A stretch of 64,000 nucleotides of DNA from Pseudomonas wuhanensis (GCF_030687395.1 NZ_CP117430.1:1550001-1614000); one strand, 5' to 3'; positions 39,905-51,463 are shown, counted from the stretch's first letter. Notes: generated by a model not told the origin, from the sequence alone. Translations and numbers: made by a program.

Positions 39905-40597
39905 ATGACTGAACAAACGAACACTGCTGAAAAACGTGCGGTCATCCTGCTGTCTGGCGGCCTCGACTCCGCGACAGTGGTGGCCATGGCCCGTGCCGAA
40001 GGCTACAGCTGCTACACCATGAGCTTCGATTACGGTCAGCGGTCGCATGCCGAATTGCACGCCGCCGCACGTGTCGCCCAAGACTTGGGTGTGGTCGAGC
40101 ACAAGGTGATCGGCCTGAACCTGAACGGTATAGGCGGCTCGGCCCTGACCGACAGTAGCATCGATGTGCCGGAAACGCCGGGTGAAGGCATCCCGGTGAC
40201 TTACGTGCCGGCGCGCAACACGGTGTTTCTATCCCTGGCGCTGGGCTGGGCTGAAGTACTGGGCGCGCGTGACATCTTTATCGGTGTCAACGCGGTGGAT
40301 TATTCCGGTTATCCGGATTGTCGTCCCGAGTTCATCGAAGCCTTCGAGCGCATGGCCAACCTGGCGACCAAGGCCGGGGTAGAAGGGCAGGGCTTCCGTA
40401 TCCAGGCGCCACTGCAGAACCTGAGCAAGGCGCAGATCGTTCAGGCTGGCGTGAAGCTTGGCGTCGATTACGGGCTGACCGTTTCCTGCTATCAGGCGGA
40501 CGATAATGGCCGCGCCTGCGGTAAATGCGATAGCTGCCGCCTGCGTGCAGAAGGCTTCGCGGCGGCCGGTGTGACTGACCCAACACCTTATTTTTGA
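39905..40597 (+). CDS. queC: 7-cyano-7-deazaguanine synthase
   Basis: A 230-residue ATP-dependent enzyme converting CDG to preQ0. The PP-loop SGGLDS motif is at the N-terminus, and four zinc-binding Cys lie near the C-terminus ([18 protein letters not shown]). It follows queE after one base. A 7-bp inverted repeat AACACCT/AGGTGTT follows the stop. Confidence 0.96.
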   Translation: MTEQTNTAEKRAVILLSGGLDSATVVAMARAEGYSCYTMSFDYGQRSHAELHAAARVAQDLGVVEHKVIGLNLNGIGGSALTDSSIDVPETPGEGIPVTYVPARNTVFLSLALGWAEVLGARDIFIGVNAVDYSGYPDCRPEFIEAFERMANLATKAGVEGQGFRIQAPLQNLSKAQIVQAGVKLGVDYGLTVSCYQADDNGRACGKCDSCRLRAEGFAAAGVTDPTPYF

Positions 40598-40615
40598 TTT
40601 ATTTCAAATTAGGTG

Positions 40616-40643
40616 TTGAATAGTCCTTAAAAATCAGTATTAT
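40616..40643 (+). promoter_or_regulatory. tRNA-Lys promoter
   Basis: TTGAAT (40616-40621) and TATTAT (40638-40643) are spaced 16 bases apart. A GC-rich discriminator (CGCGCC) follows, as in stringently controlled stable-RNA promoters. Confidence 0.7.
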
Positions 40644-40660
40644 ACGCGCCACCACACAGC

Positions 40661-40736
40661 GGGTCGTTAGCTCAGTTGGTAGAGCAGTTGGCTTTTAACC
40701 AATTGGTCGTAGGTTCGAATCCCACACGACCCACCA
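40661..40736 (+). tRNA. tRNA-Lys (anticodon TTT)
   Basis: The 76-base gene folds as a cloverleaf: acceptor GGGTCGT/ACGACCC, D-arm GCTC...GAGC, anticodon loop CTTTTAA, T-arm GTAGG TTCGAAT CCCAC, with an encoded CCA end. The position after queC matches P. aeruginosa gene order as I recall it. Confidence 0.97.
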
Positions 40737-40747
40737 TTTTAAAAAAT

Positions 40748-40788
40748 CTGGAAGGCCCACGTAAGTGAGGATTTCCGGGTTTTTTTTT
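40748..40788 (+). terminator. tRNA-Lys terminator
   Basis: An imperfect hairpin (CTGGAA...TTCCGG with an inner CCCAC/GTGAG stem) is followed by a run of nine Ts. Confidence 0.8.
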
Positions 40789-40987
40789 GCCCGCGATTTG
40801 AGCTCGACTCAGTCCGGGTGACGCAGGTCAGAATCATCTTTTGCATCCACGGGATATTCTGTAGCCTTGCGCAGCTTCAACGCTGTCCACGCCTGATGAA
40901 TACTCACTCTCCCGGCGGTACCCCGAAGGGTCCGGAGCCGGGTGTATACTCGACTTTCGCGCGAAAGCGCTTGCAGGTCTTGCGAAC

Positions 40988-42046
40988 ATGACGCAGATTT
41001 CCGAACGCCTTCTGGTTCAAGCTCACCTCGATGCCAAGCAGCCCAAACCGCTGACGGCCGAGGAAGAGGCTTATTACCGTACTGCCATCGCTGCCGAGCT
41101 CAAGGCTCAGGACGCGGTGCTGGTTGCCCACTTCTATTGCGATCCGGTCATTCAGGCCCTGGCCGAAGAAACCGGTGGCTGCGTCTCCGACTCTCTGGAG
41201 ATGGCCCGCTTCGGCAATGCCCACCCGGCCAAGACGGTGGTGGTCGCCGGTGTGAAGTTCATGGGCGAGACCGCCAAAATCCTCAACCCTGAAAAACGCG
41301 TGCTGATGCCAACCCTGGAAGCGACCTGCTCGCTGGACCTGGGTTGCCCGGTGGACGAGTTCTCGGCGTTCTGCGATCAGCATCCGGAACGTACGGTGGT
41401 GGTGTATGCCAACACTTCGGCGGCAGTCAAAGCCCGTGCGGACTGGGTGGTGACTTCCAGCTGTGCGCTGGAAATCGTCGAAAGCCTGATGGATAACGGC
41501 GAAACCATCATCTGGGCGCCGGACAAGCACCTGGGCACTTATATCCAGCGCAAGACCGGTGCCGACATGCTGCTATGGGACGGTGCCTGCATCGTTCACG
41601 AAGAGTTCAAGGCCAAGCAGCTCGAAGACATGAAGGCGCTGTACCCGGATGCGGCCATTCTGGTGCACCCGGAGTCGCCGACCGCAGTCATCGATTTGGC
41701 CGATGCGGTGGGTTCCACCAGTCAGTTGATCGCTGCTGCGCAAAGTCTGCCAAACAAGACCCTGATCGTCGCGACCGATCGCGGCATCTTCTACAAGATG
41801 CAGCAGCTGTGCCCGGACAAGGTCTTTATCGAGGCGCCAACGGCCGGTAACGGCGCTGCCTGCCGCAGTTGTGCGCATTGCCCGTGGATGGCGATGAACA
41901 CCCTTGAGCGCACGCTGAAGAGCTTGCGCGAGGGCACGAACGAGATCTTTGTTGATCCGGCGTTGATTCCGCAGGCGGTGCGGCCGTTGAAGCGGATGCT
42001 TGATTTCACCCAGGCGGCGCGGATGAAACTGGCCGGCAACGCCTGA
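40988..42046 (+). CDS. nadA: Quinolinate synthase A
   Basis: A 352-residue [4Fe-4S] enzyme that condenses iminoaspartate with DHAP to quinolinate for NAD synthesis. Candidate cluster cysteines lie in [16 protein letters not shown] and [12 protein letters not shown] 40988 gives [14 protein letters not shown]. It is separated from the tRNA by about 250 bases with no other gene. Confidence 0.96.
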   Translation: MTQISERLLVQAHLDAKQPKPLTAEEEAYYRTAIAAELKAQDAVLVAHFYCDPVIQALAEETGGCVSDSLEMARFGNAHPAKTVVVAGVKFMGETAKILNPEKRVLMPTLEATCSLDLGCPVDEFSAFCDQHPERTVVVYANTSAAVKARADWVVTSSCALEIVESLMDNGETIIWAPDKHLGTYIQRKTGADMLLWDGACIVHEEFKAKQLEDMKALYPDAAILVHPESPTAVIDLADAVGSTSQLIAAAQSLPNKTLIVATDRGIFYKMQQLCPDKVFIEAPTAGNGAACRSCAHCPWMAMNTLERTLKSLREGTNEIFVDPALIPQAVRPLKRMLDFTQAARMKLAGNA

Positions 42047-42069
42047 TACTTACTGTGGCGAGAACTGTT

Positions 42070-42159
42070 GTGGCGAGGGAGCTTGCTCCCGTTCGGTTGC
42101 GCAGCAGCCGCATTTGGGGGCGCTTCGCACCCCAGCGGGAGCAAGCTCCCTCGCCACAT
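42070..42159. repeat. REP-like doublet (GGCGAGGGAGCTTGCTCCC type)
   Basis: TGGCGAGGGAGCTTGCTCCC and GGGAGCAAGCTCCCTCGCCA form the arms, with a GC-rich centre, between convergent nadA and the RDD gene. The core differs from the main REP type; a similar one occurs at 63217-63330. Confidence 0.85.
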
Positions 42160-42648
42160 TTACTGGGTCTTCTTCGGGATCCGCACCAATTGGGTATTGG
42201 AGTAGATGTCATGCCAGCTGCGTTTCTGCTTGTCGAACAGTGACCAGAAGAACCCCAGCCCGAGGCATAGCCAGGACGCGATCGACACCACAAAGCGCAG
42301 CAGCGCCTGCCACAGGCTAATGGATGAGCCATCGGCGTTTTGCACGCGGATGCCCCAGACCTGCATGCCCAGCGTCTGCCCCGACCAGATCCAGAACTTG
42401 GCGAAGAAGCCGAACAGCACGAACAACAGCACCGTCGATAGCAGCGGATCACCGTCCAGCGCGCCAGCGTCGGTCAAGGCACGCATTTGGCCTTCGCCGA
42501 TGATCGCCATCTGGATCATTTTGTAAATGCCGCTGGTGACGATCAGCAGGGCGGTGCATAACAGGAAGTCGTAGAACATCGCTGCCAGGCGACGACCCAG
42601 GCCGACGGCGGGGAAGTCGCCCTGTGGGTAGAGCAGGTGTTTCGACAT
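42160..42648 (-). CDS. RDD family membrane protein
   Basis: A 162-residue protein with an RDD domain: GLGRRLAAMFYDFLLC in the first membrane segment, a second helical hairpin, GQTLGMQVWGIRV and DKQKRSWHDI motifs. The function is unknown. The stop lies next to a REP-like doublet. It is not closely similar to the RDD protein at 643-1374 beyond the domain motifs. Confidence 0.87.
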   Translation of the reverse strand: MSKHLLYPQGDFPAVGLGRRLAAMFYDFLLCTALLIVTSGIYKMIQMAIIGEGQMRALTDAGALDGDPLLSTVLLFVLFGFFAKFWIWSGQTLGMQVWGIRVQNADGSSISLWQALLRFVVSIASWLCLGLGFFWSLFDKQKRSWHDIYSNTQLVRIPKKTQ

Positions 42649-42695
42649 GGCAGCCTCTGAACGGAAAAGAAGTCATTTTACGGATTTACGCGCAC

Positions 42696-42730
42696 AAAAA
42701 AGCCCCTGATATCAGTATCAGGGGCTTTTT
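42696..42730 (-). terminator. Cold-shock gene terminator
   Basis: A perfect 15-bp stem AAAAAGCCCCTGATA / TATCAGGGGCTTTTT closes on TCAG, just downstream of the csp stop and upstream of the RDD gene. Confidence 0.92.
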
Positions 42731-42742
42731 CGTTACAGAAGA

Positions 42743-42955
42743 TCAGGCTTCTGCTTGTACTTCGTCAGCCTGCATGCCTTTCTGGCCTTGTACAGCAACG
42801 AAAGTCACTTTCTGGCCTTCTTTCAGGCTCTTGAAGCCGTTGCCCTGAATAGCGCGGAAATGCACGAACAGATCCGGACCGCTTTCTGGAGTGATAAAAC
42901 CAAAACCTTTCTCGTCGTTAAACCACTTGACGGTACCGCTCTGACGTTGGGACAT
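42743..42955 (-). CDS. CspA-type cold-shock protein
   Basis: A 70-residue single cold-shock domain, [20 protein letters not shown]..., with RNP1 KGFGFI and RNP2 DLFVHF. It is an RNA chaperone or antiterminator-type protein. AAAGGAAATAAGAA precedes the ATG. It is a single-domain relative of the CSD in the 26539-27141 protein. Confidence 0.94.
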   Translation of the reverse strand: MSQRQSGTVKWFNDEKGFGFITPESGPDLFVHFRAIQGNGFKSLKEGQKVTFVAVQGQKGMQADEVQAEA

Positions 42956-43348
42956 TTCTTATTTCCTTTGACGCAAAAATGAATGACAGTCTCTTTCTCG
43001 TGAAAGAGTACTGGGGCTGGTTGCAGGAGAGTAAGAAGACGTCGAACGGGATGTAGCTAACTTGTAGGCTACTGCCCAGGTCACGATTTCCAAGCGACCC
43101 ATGCAAACACAGTGAACAAACTCTACGCCAACTACGGGAGAAAAAACAAGCCCTGCGAAGGCCCGGATTTCCTCAGCTTGATGGCAGTTAACAGGCACAC
43201 TAGTGCAGGCTTATTCGATCGAGTTGTTCATTGGTTTTCGATTGTTATAAGTAACGTTCATAAACGAAACGTATGCACTATTTTATGGCGGTTGCGTTAC
43301 AGATTAGTGCACTGTTAACGCAACCGCGTTACTTATAGAAACATTCAA
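42956..43348. other. csp upstream region and gcvT 3' gap
   Basis: There is no gene here. On the minus strand it probably carries a long csp 5' leader, as cold-shock genes often do. A perfect 12-bp inverted repeat GCGGTTGCGTTA (43288-43299) / TAACGCAACCGC (43316-43327) lies just beyond the gcvT stop. It has no T-tract on either side, so its role is unclear. Confidence 0.55.
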
Positions 43349-44473
43349 TCAGCCGCGATAGTAGCGTTGTGGAACAAATGGCATTTTGCTTACAAGCAAA
43401 GACACCTTTTTCCCACGCACGATGGCCCAAACCGGCGTTTCCAAAACGGTATAAGCGCTGTCGAGGTAACCCATCGCCAAAGGACCGCCCAGCGTCGGAC
43501 CGAAGCCACCGCTGCACACGCTGCCGATGATGTCGCCGGCTTCGTTGACGATTTCCGCACCTTCGCGCACCGGCGTACGTTCCTGCGGCAGCAGGCCAAC
43601 GCGTTTGCGGCTGACACCGGCTTGCTGCTGGGCGAACACGGTTTCAGCGCCAGGGAAGCCACCGGCCCGCGCGCCATCGGCACGTCGAGGCTTGGAGATG
43701 GCCCACAGCAGGCTCGCTTCGATTGGGGTGGTTTCGGTGTTCATGTCGTGGCCGTAGAGGCACAGGCCGGCTTCCAGGCGCAGGGAGTCGCGAGCGCCGA
43801 GGCCGATGGCCGCCACTTCCGGTTCGGCCAGCAGGGCACGAGCCAGGGCTTCGGCATTGGCCGCCGGCACGGAGATTTCGAAACCGTCTTCGCCGGTGTA
43901 GCCCGAACGGCTGACAAAGCAATCCACGCCCAACAGCTTCACGCGGGCGAACTGCATGAAGGTCATCTTCGCAACTTCTGGCGCCAGGCGTGCGAGCACG
44001 GTGACAGCGGCCGGGCCTTGCAGGGCCAGCAACGCGCGCTCTTCGAACAGTGGCTCGATCGTGCACTGGTCGCCGATGTGCTTGCGCAAGTGCGCCAGGT
44101 CCTGATCCTTGCAGGCGGCGTTGACCACCAGGAACAGTTCGTCGTTACCGAGGTTGGCGACCATCAGGTCGTCGAGGATGCCGCCGGTCTCGTTGGTGAA
44201 CATCGCGTAGCGCTGCATGCCCACTGGCAGGTCGATGATATCCACCGGCACCAGGGTTTCCAGGGCTTTGGCCGCGTTGGCGCCAGTCAGGCGGATCTGG
44301 CCCATGTGCGAGACATCGAACAGCCCGGCCTGATCTCGGGTGTGCTGGTGTTCTTTCATCACGCCCAGCGGGTATTGCACCGGCATGTCATAGCCGGCGA
44401 ACGGCACCATGCGGGCGCCGAGTTCGAGGTGCAGTGCGTGCAACGGGGTTTTCAACAGTTGTTCGGTGGACAT
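43349..44473 (-). CDS. gcvT: Glycine cleavage T protein (aminomethyltransferase)
   Basis: The 374-residue THF-dependent enzyme releases ammonia and methylene-THF from the aminomethyl group held on GcvH. The conserved [15 protein letters not shown] and folate-site segments (GDDLMV-like DDLMVANLG) are present. CAGGAGC precedes ATG 44473. It is the last gene of the operon gcvH-gcvP-sdaA-gcvT. Confidence 0.95.
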   Translation of the reverse strand: MSTEQLLKTPLHALHLELGARMVPFAGYDMPVQYPLGVMKEHQHTRDQAGLFDVSHMGQIRLTGANAAKALETLVPVDIIDLPVGMQRYAMFTNETGGILDDLMVANLGNDELFLVVNAACKDQDLAHLRKHIGDQCTIEPLFEERALLALQGPAAVTVLARLAPEVAKMTFMQFARVKLLGVDCFVSRSGYTGEDGFEISVPAANAEALARALLAEPEVAAIGLGARDSLRLEAGLCLYGHDMNTETTPIEASLLWAISKPRRADGARAGGFPGAETVFAQQQAGVSRKRVGLLPQERTPVREGAEIVNEAGDIIGSVCSGGFGPTLGGPLAMGYLDSAYTVLETPVWAIVRGKKVSLLVSKMPFVPQRYYRG

Positions 44474-44506
44474 ATCCAGCTCCTGAAAATAGTGCAGATG
44501 CGCGCA

Positions 44507-45883
<1,377 letters not shown>

Positions 45884-45941
45884 GGTTGTTCTCCGGTTTC
45901 TTGTTATGGGAATTGGCGAAAATTTTTTGACTAAATACGAT

Positions 45942-45973
45942 CCTGTGGGAGCAGGCAAGCCAGCTCCCACAGG
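45942..45973. repeat. Single REP-like hairpin
   Basis: CCTGTGGGAGC (45942-45952) pairs with GCTCCCACAGG (45963-45973). It lies inside the gcv operon between gcvP and sdaA, where it could stabilise or trim the upstream message. Confidence 0.85.
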
Positions 45974-46022
45974 GGGATGTGGTGTTCTTGAAAATGGGGC
46001 GAGTAAACCCGCCCTCATTTGT

Positions 46023-48875
46023 TTAAGCGTAGCTTTCGATCGACGGGCAGGCGCAGACCAGGTTGCGATCGCCGAAGACGTTGTCGACGCGACCGACCGG
46101 TGGCCAGTACTTGCCTTCGATCAGCGACGCAACCGGGTACACCGCTTGCTCGCGGCTGTACGGGTGAGTCCACTCGCCGACGATTTCCGCGGCGGTGTGT
46201 GGCGCGTTTTTCAGCGGGTTGTCCTCCTTGTCCAGCGTGCCGTTTTCCACTGCGCGGATTTCTTCGCGGATGCGGATCATGGCGTCACAGAAGCGGTCCA
46301 GTTCTTCCTTGGATTCGCTTTCGGTCGGTTCGATCATCAACGTGCCGGCCACCGGGAACGACATGGTTGGGGCGTGGAAGCCGAAGTCGATCAGGCGCTT
46401 GGCGACGTCATCGACACTGATGCCGCTGCTGTCTTTCAACGGACGCAGGTCGAGGATGCATTCGTGTGCCACCAGACCGTTGCTGCCGGTGTACAACACT
46501 GGGTAATGCTCTTCGAGGCGACGGGAAATGTAGTTGGCATTCAGGATCGCCAGTTGCGAAGCGCGCTTGAGACCTGCGCCACCCATCATTCGAATGTACA
46601 TCCAAGTGATCGGCAGAATGCTCGCGCTGCCGAACGGTGCCGCGCAGACCGCGCCTTCTTTGCGTTCCATCTGGGCGTGGCCCGGCAGGAACGGCGTCAG
46701 GTGCGACTTGACGCCAATCGGGCCGACGCCGGGGCCGCCACCGCCGTGTGGAATGCAGAAGGTTTTGTGCAGGTTCAGGTGCGACACATCGCCGCCGAAC
46801 TTGCCCGGTGCGCAGAGGCCGACCATGGCGTTCATGTTGGCGCCGTCGATGTAAACCTGGCCGCCGTTGTCGTGAATGATGCCGCAGATTTCGCGGATGC
46901 CTTCTTCGAACACGCCGTGGGTTGACGGGTAGGTGATCATCAGCGCCGCGAGGTGTTCGCGGTGCTCGATGGCCTTGGCACGCAGGTCTTCGATGTCGAC
47001 GTTGCCGCGGGCATCGCACGCGGTCACGACCACGCGCATGCCGGCCATGTTAGCGGTGGCCGGGTTAGTGCCGTGGGCGGACGATGGGATCAAGCAGATG
47101 TCGCGACGGTCTTCGCCACGGCTCTGGTGATAGGCGCGAATCGCCAGCAGACCGGCGTATTCACCTTGGGAACCGGCGTTCGGTTGCAAGGAGATCGAGT
47201 CGTAACCGGTGGCGGCGCAGAGCATCGCTTCCAGTTCATCGGTCAGTTGCTGATAACCGGCGCTTTGCTCGGCCGGGGCGAACGGGTGCAGGGCACCGAA
47301 CTCAGCCCAGGTCACCGGGATCATTTCGCTGGCGGCGTTGAGTTTCATGGTGCAGGAACCCAGCGGGATCATGGTGCGATCCAGTGCCAGGTCCTTGTCG
47401 GCGAGCTTGCGCAGGTAGCGCATCAGCTCGGTTTCCGAGTGATAACGGTTGAATACTGGGTGGCTGAGGATCGGCGATTGACGAACCAGCGTGGCCGGGA
47501 GAGTGCTTTCGACCGAAGCGGCGAGGGCGGTGAAATCTGGCAGTGCCTTGCCGTCGGCCAGCACGCTCCACAGGGTTTCAACGTCGGCCTGGCTGGTGGT
47601 TTCGTCCAGGGACAGACCCAGACGCTCGCCATCCACAACACGCAGGTTGATCTTCTGAGCACGCGCCTTGTCGTGCAAAGCCGCCGTTTGCGCGCCGGTC
47701 TTGATCGTCAGCGTGTCGAAGAAGTTGGTTTGCTCGACGGTCAGGCCCAATGCGCTCAAGCCTTTGGCGAGGATCGCGGTCAGGTGATGAATGCGCTGGG
47801 CGATCTGCGTCAGGCCTTTCGGGCCGTGGTACACGGCGTACATGCTGGCGATGTTGGCTAGCAGCACTTGGGCGGTGCAGATGTTGCTGGTGGCTTTCTC
47901 GCGGCGGATATGTTGCTCGCGGGTCTGCATGGCCAGGCGCAGGGCCGGCTTGCCGAAACGGTCCACGGAAACGCCGACCAGACGGCCCGGCATGTCGCGC
48001 TTGAACGCATCGCGGGTGGAGAAGTAGGCCGCGTGCGGACCACCGAAGCCCAACGGCACGCCAAAGCGTTGCGCGCTGCCGATGGCCACGTCGGCACCGA
48101 ACTCGCCCGGCGGGGTCAGCACGGTCAGGGCCAGCAGGTCAGCCGCGACTGCGACCAGCGCATTAGTAGCGTGGAAGCGCTCGGTCAGTTCGCGGTAGTC
48201 GAACACATCACCGTTGCTGGCCGGGTATTGCAGCAAGGCGCCGAAGAACGGCGTCATGTCGGTCAGTTCGCGCTCGTTGCCGACCACCACGTCGATACCC
48301 AACGGCTCGGCACGGGTGCGCAGCACATCGAGGGTCTGTGGGTGGCAATGCACCGAGGCGAAGAATGCGTGGCTGCCTTTGTTCTTGCTCAGGCGTTTGC
48401 AGAAGGTCATGGCTTCGGCAGCGGCGGTGGCTTCGTCGAGCAGCGAGGCGTTGGCGATCGGCAGGCCGGTCAGGTCGCTGATCAGGGTCTGGAAGTTCAG
48501 CAGCGCTTCGAGACGGCCCTGGGAAATTTCTGGCTGGTACGGGGTGTAAGCGGTGTACCAGGCCGGGTTTTCCAGCAGGTTGCGCAGGATCGGCGACGGC
48601 GTGTGAGTGCCGTAGTAGCCCTGACCGATGTAGGTCTTGAACAGCTGGTTTTTGCCGGCGATGGATTTGATCAGCGCCAGGGCATCCGCTTCACTCAGGC
48701 CGTCTTCCAGGCCGAGGACGCTGGTGCCCTTGATGCTGTCCGGGATGACGCTGGCGCTCAGGGCTTCCAGCGAATCAAAGCCCAAGCTATTGAGCATGGC
48801 TTGCTCGTCGCCGGAGCGCGGGCCGATGTGGCGTGCGATGAATTCGTTGGCGGTGCTTAGGTTAACTTGAGTCAT
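46023..48875 (-). CDS. gcvP: Glycine dehydrogenase (decarboxylating), P protein
   Basis: A 950-residue PLP enzyme that decarboxylates glycine and passes the aminomethyl group to lipoyl-GcvH. Both homologous halves are fused, as in gammaproteobacteria. The PLP-lysine motif is [18 protein letters not shown]. It starts 11 bases after the gcvH stop. Confidence 0.97.
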   Translation of the reverse strand: MTQVNLSTANEFIARHIGPRSGDEQAMLNSLGFDSLEALSASVIPDSIKGTSVLGLEDGLSEADALALIKSIAGKNQLFKTYIGQGYYGTHTPSPILRNLLENPAWYTAYTPYQPEISQGRLEALLNFQTLISDLTGLPIANASLLDEATAAAEAMTFCKRLSKNKGSHAFFASVHCHPQTLDVLRTRAEPLGIDVVVGNERELTDMTPFFGALLQYPASNGDVFDYRELTERFHATNALVAVAADLLALTVLTPPGEFGADVAIGSAQRFGVPLGFGGPHAAYFSTRDAFKRDMPGRLVGVSVDRFGKPALRLAMQTREQHIRREKATSNICTAQVLLANIASMYAVYHGPKGLTQIAQRIHHLTAILAKGLSALGLTVEQTNFFDTLTIKTGAQTAALHDKARAQKINLRVVDGERLGLSLDETTSQADVETLWSVLADGKALPDFTALAASVESTLPATLVRQSPILSHPVFNRYHSETELMRYLRKLADKDLALDRTMIPLGSCTMKLNAASEMIPVTWAEFGALHPFAPAEQSAGYQQLTDELEAMLCAATGYDSISLQPNAGSQGEYAGLLAIRAYHQSRGEDRRDICLIPSSAHGTNPATANMAGMRVVVTACDARGNVDIEDLRAKAIEHREHLAALMITYPSTHGVFEEGIREICGIIHDNGGQVYIDGANMNAMVGLCAPGKFGGDVSHLNLHKTFCIPHGGGGPGVGPIGVKSHLTPFLPGHAQMERKEGAVCAAPFGSASILPITWMYIRMMGGAGLKRASQLAILNANYISRRLEEHYPVLYTGSNGLVAHECILDLRPLKDSSGISVDDVAKRLIDFGFHAPTMSFPVAGTLMIEPTESESKEELDRFCDAMIRIREEIRAVENGTLDKEDNPLKNAPHTAAEIVGEWTHPYSREQAVYPVASLIEGKYWPPVGRVDNVFGDRNLVCACPSIESYA

Positions 48876-48886
48876 GTCAGCGCTCC

Positions 48887-49270
48887 TCAGGCTTCGGCGT
48901 TGGCTTTGATCAGACGGTCGTAAGCGTCTTGATCCAGCAGTTGGCCGACAGCCGAGGCGTCGGTTGGCTTGAAGCGGAAGAACCAGCCTTCGCCCAGCGG
49001 ATCTTCGTTGACCAGTTCAGGGCTGCTGTCCAGCGCCGGGTTCACTTCCAGCACTTCGCCGTCGAGTGGCATGTACACGCCGCTGGCGGCTTTTACCGAT
49101 TCCACGGTAGCGGCTTCAGCGCCTTTGTCGTAGGACTGCAGCTCAGGCAGTTGTACGAAAACCACGTCGCCCAGGGCGTTCTGTGCGAAAGCGGTGATGC
49201 CGACCGTGACGGTGCCGTCAGCATCGGTGCGCAGCCATTCGTGATCTTCAGTAAAACGCAACTCGCTCAT
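48887..49270 (-). CDS. gcvH: Glycine cleavage H protein (lipoyl carrier)
   Basis: A 127-residue carrier; the lipoylated lysine is K60 in [11 protein letters not shown]. It is the first gene of the operon, downstream of the sigma-54 promoter and GcsR sites described separately. TTAGGAGTTTCC precedes the ATG. Confidence 0.96.
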   Translation of the reverse strand: MSELRFTEDHEWLRTDADGTVTVGITAFAQNALGDVVFVQLPELQSYDKGAEAATVESVKAASGVYMPLDGEVLEVNPALDSSPELVNEDPLGEGWFFRFKPTDASAVGQLLDQDAYDRLIKANAEA

Positions 49271-49351
49271 GGAAACTCCTAAGGGGGCCAGACTCGTCTG
49301 GTGGACGCGATGGAATGCAGGGTAAAAAGCCCTGCTTTATAGGAGGTTACT

Positions 49352-49368
49352 AAGCAAAAATGCGGCCA
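49352..49368 (-). promoter_or_regulatory. Sigma-54 promoter of gcvH operon
   Basis: The minus strand reads TGGCCGCATTTTTGCTT: GG at 49367-49366 and GC at 49355-49354 are 12 bases apart, the correct -24/-12 spacing. It ends about 80 bases before the gcvH ATG. GcsR contains GAFTGA, the sigma-54 contact motif. Confidence 0.75.
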
Positions 49369-49432
49369 ATGTTATTTTATTGTTTAAAAACAATGATTTA
49401 GATATTTGTGCGAGTCGTTGCATTTCTGCGGC

Positions 49433-49450
49433 TGTAGCGAAATCGCTACA
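49433..49450. promoter_or_regulatory. GcsR-like site 1 (perfect palindrome)
   Basis: TGTAGCG-AAAT-CGCTACA; the palindrome extends one GC step further on each side (49431-49452). It fits the published P. aeruginosa GcsR consensus TGTAACG-N4-CGTTCCG in layout and in the left half. Confidence 0.65.
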
Positions 49451-49513
49451 GCTCAAGCCGAAGAAAAAAGCCTAGGTGGATCAAAGCCTTGCGCAGCGCT
49501 GATTAGGAGAGGG

Positions 49514-49531
49514 TGTATCGATATCATTCCA
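49514..49531. promoter_or_regulatory. GcsR-like site 2
   Basis: TGTATCG-ATAT-CATTCCA matches 11 of the 14 fixed positions of the GcsR consensus. It is followed one base later by site 3. Confidence 0.7.
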
Positions 49532-49532
49532 C

Positions 49533-49550
49533 TGTAGCGCTTTCAGTACA
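49533..49550. promoter_or_regulatory. GcsR-like site 3
   Basis: TGTAGCG-CTTT-CAGTACA is in tandem with site 2 at a 19-base period. The left half matches the consensus at six of seven positions; the right half is weak. Confidence 0.6.
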
Positions 49551-49595
49551 GTTGGAGGTCGCTTTTGAAAACGATTTTGAAAAACCGCGCAGAAT

Positions 49596-49683
49596 CTGTG
49601 GGAGCGGGCTTGCCCGCGATGAGGCCGTCGCATTCAACATTTATATTGAGTTTCATATCGCCATCGCGGGCAAGCCCCACAGG
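49596..49683. repeat. REP doublet, second arm shortened
   Basis: TGTGGGAGCGGGCTTGCCCG is followed by an inverted arm CGCGGGCAAGCCCCACAGG that lacks the GCTC step of the usual core. It lies between the GcsR sites and the gcsR stop. Confidence 0.85.
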
Positions 49684-49723
49684 GTTTTGTGGTGTTGAGG
49701 GGATTGTGTTTCAGCCACAAGCC

Positions 49724-51232
49724 TTACGGCTTATTGGGTATGCCGTACTTACGCAACCGATGAGCAATCGCGGTGTGGGAGGTTTGCAGGCGGCTGGCCA
49801 GTTGGCGGGTCGAGGGGTAGCTGACGTAGAGTTTTTCCAGCAGGGTTTTCTCGAACTCTTCCATGGCCTGTTCGAGGCTGTCGACGTCACTGTCGCTCTG
49901 GCGCGCCACGGAGGTGCCGGCGATGTCGAGGTCGCCGATGTCCACCAGACTGCTTTCGCAAATCGCTGCGGCGCGGAAGATTACGTTCTGCAATTGCCGC
50001 ACATTGCCCGGCCAGCGATTGCCCAGCAGCGCCGGGTAAGTGCCGGGGGCCAGGCGACAGACCGGGCGCTGGATCTGCGCGCAGGCCTGCTGCATGAAGT
50101 AGCGCGCCAGCAGCAGAATGTCCTGGCCGCGCTCGCGCAGGGGCGGGACTTCGACATTCAGCACGTTGAGGCGATAGAACAGGTCTTCGCGGAAGGCGCC
50201 TTCGCTGACCATTTTTTCCAGATCGCGGTGGGTCGCGCTGAGGATTCGCACATTGACCTTCACTTCGCGATCGCCACCAACCCGACGGAAGCTGCCGTCG
50301 TTGAGAAAACGCAGCAATTTCGCCTGCAAGTACGGCGACATCTCGCCGATCTCATCGAGAAACACCGTACCCTGGTTGGCCAGTTCCATCAGCCCGGGTT
50401 TGCCGCCCCGTTGCGCGCCAGTGAAGGCGCCGGGGGCGTAGCCGAACAGTTCGCTTTCGGCGAGGTTTTCCGGTAGTGCCGCGCAGTTCAAGGCCAGGAA
50501 CGGCGAACTGTGGCGGGCGCTGATGGCGTGGCAGGCGCGGGCCACCAGTTCTTTGCCGGTGCCGGTTTCGCCCTGGATCAGCAACGGTGCATCGAGGGCT
50601 GCGACTCGTTGAGCGCGAGCCTTGAGCGTACGAATGGCCGGGGATTCGCCGAGCAGGGCATCGAAACCTTCGGCGTGATCGTGGTGCAGCGCCGAAAGAC
50701 GTTCACCGATGCGGTTCGGTTGATACAGGGTCAGCAGGGCGCCGGCGTCGGTGATCGGCGTGGCGTCCAGCAGCAGGGTCTGACCGTTGACGGTGATCTC
50801 GCGCAGCGGCAGGCGGAAGCCGTTTTCCAGCAACGCGTCGAGCAGCGCCGGGTCGGCAAACAGCTCGCTGATGCTTTCACCCGCCGGTTCGCGGCCGTAC
50901 AGGGCAATCAGCGCCGGGTTGGCCAGCAGCACCTTGCCAGCGCTGTCGAGGGCCAACACCGGGTCGGTCATGGCGGCGAGCAACGCATCGAGCTGCAAGT
51001 GACGGCGCTGGCCGGGAAGAATGTCGACCACCGTCACCGCTTGCACCCCGCGCACACTGAACAGCGCGTCGCGCAACTCTTCAAGCACTGCCGGGCTCAA
51101 GGTCGGGGCGTCGATATAGACGTTGGGCGGCACCATTTCCACGGCATCCAGATTGAGATTGCGCCCACCGAGCAGGGCCAGGACTTCCTGGGTGATACCG
51201 ACGCGGTCGATGAAGCTGACGTGGATACGCAT
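49724..51232 (-). CDS. gcsR: TyrR-like sigma-54 activator of glycine catabolism
   Basis: A 502-residue enhancer-binding protein with an ACT-like N-terminus (about 1-70), PAS (about 78-140), an AAA+ domain with Walker A GETGTGKE and GAFTGA, and a C-terminal helix-turn-helix (STRQLASRLQTSHTAIAHRLRKYG). In P. aeruginosa GcsR activates the gcvH2-led operon in response to glycine. It is transcribed in the same direction as gcvH, which lies just downstream. Confidence 0.92.
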   Translation of the reverse strand: MRIHVSFIDRVGITQEVLALLGGRNLNLDAVEMVPPNVYIDAPTLSPAVLEELRDALFSVRGVQAVTVVDILPGQRRHLQLDALLAAMTDPVLALDSAGKVLLANPALIALYGREPAGESISELFADPALLDALLENGFRLPLREITVNGQTLLLDATPITDAGALLTLYQPNRIGERLSALHHDHAEGFDALLGESPAIRTLKARAQRVAALDAPLLIQGETGTGKELVARACHAISARHSSPFLALNCAALPENLAESELFGYAPGAFTGAQRGGKPGLMELANQGTVFLDEIGEMSPYLQAKLLRFLNDGSFRRVGGDREVKVNVRILSATHRDLEKMVSEGAFREDLFYRLNVLNVEVPPLRERGQDILLLARYFMQQACAQIQRPVCRLAPGTYPALLGNRWPGNVRQLQNVIFRAAAICESSLVDIGDLDIAGTSVARQSDSDVDSLEQAMEEFEKTLLEKLYVSYPSTRQLASRLQTSHTAIAHRLRKYGIPNKP

Positions 51233-51329
51233 GGGGCGGTTGGGTTCTGGAGTGCGGAGGGTGGCAAGTATGCCTTGGGGCGGGTCAATGGTGAAATCCT
51301 GCGCAGGACTTCACGTCACCACACAACCC

Positions 51330-51437
51330 ATGTGGGAGCGGGCTTGCCCGCGATAGAGGTGTGTCAGACAACATAGATGTTGAATGTTAAACCGCAATCG
51401 CGGGCAAGTCGGATCGCCGCACCGCCGCTCCCACAGG
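51330..51437. repeat. REP doublet with an insertion in one arm
   Basis: The first copy is normal (TGTGGGAGCGGGCTTGCCCG). The second, starting near 51398, reads CGCGGGCAAG, then about 16 extra bases (TCGGATCGCCGCACCG), then CCGCTCCCACAGG. It lies between gcsR and the DUF5064 gene. Confidence 0.85.
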
Positions 51438-51463
51438 TACAGCGTTCATCCAGGGGAATAGGA

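Larger units (their letters stand above)
49271..49723. promoter_or_regulatory. gcvH upstream control region
   Basis: There is no gene. The region holds a sigma-54 -24/-12 element, three GcsR-like sites and a REP doublet (49596-49683). No glycine-riboswitch-like tandem aptamer was seen. Confidence 0.7.

Noticed and set aside
43137..43165. Terminator-like GGGCCTTCGCAGGGC-TTGTTTTTT on the minus strand in the csp leader
   Set aside because: The best stem is only about four pairs with a bulge, too weak to call a terminator or a small-RNA end.
49271..49723. Possible glycine riboswitch before gcvH
   Set aside because: No tandem aptamer-like folding was found, and the sigma-54 element with GcsR-like sites explains regulation better.
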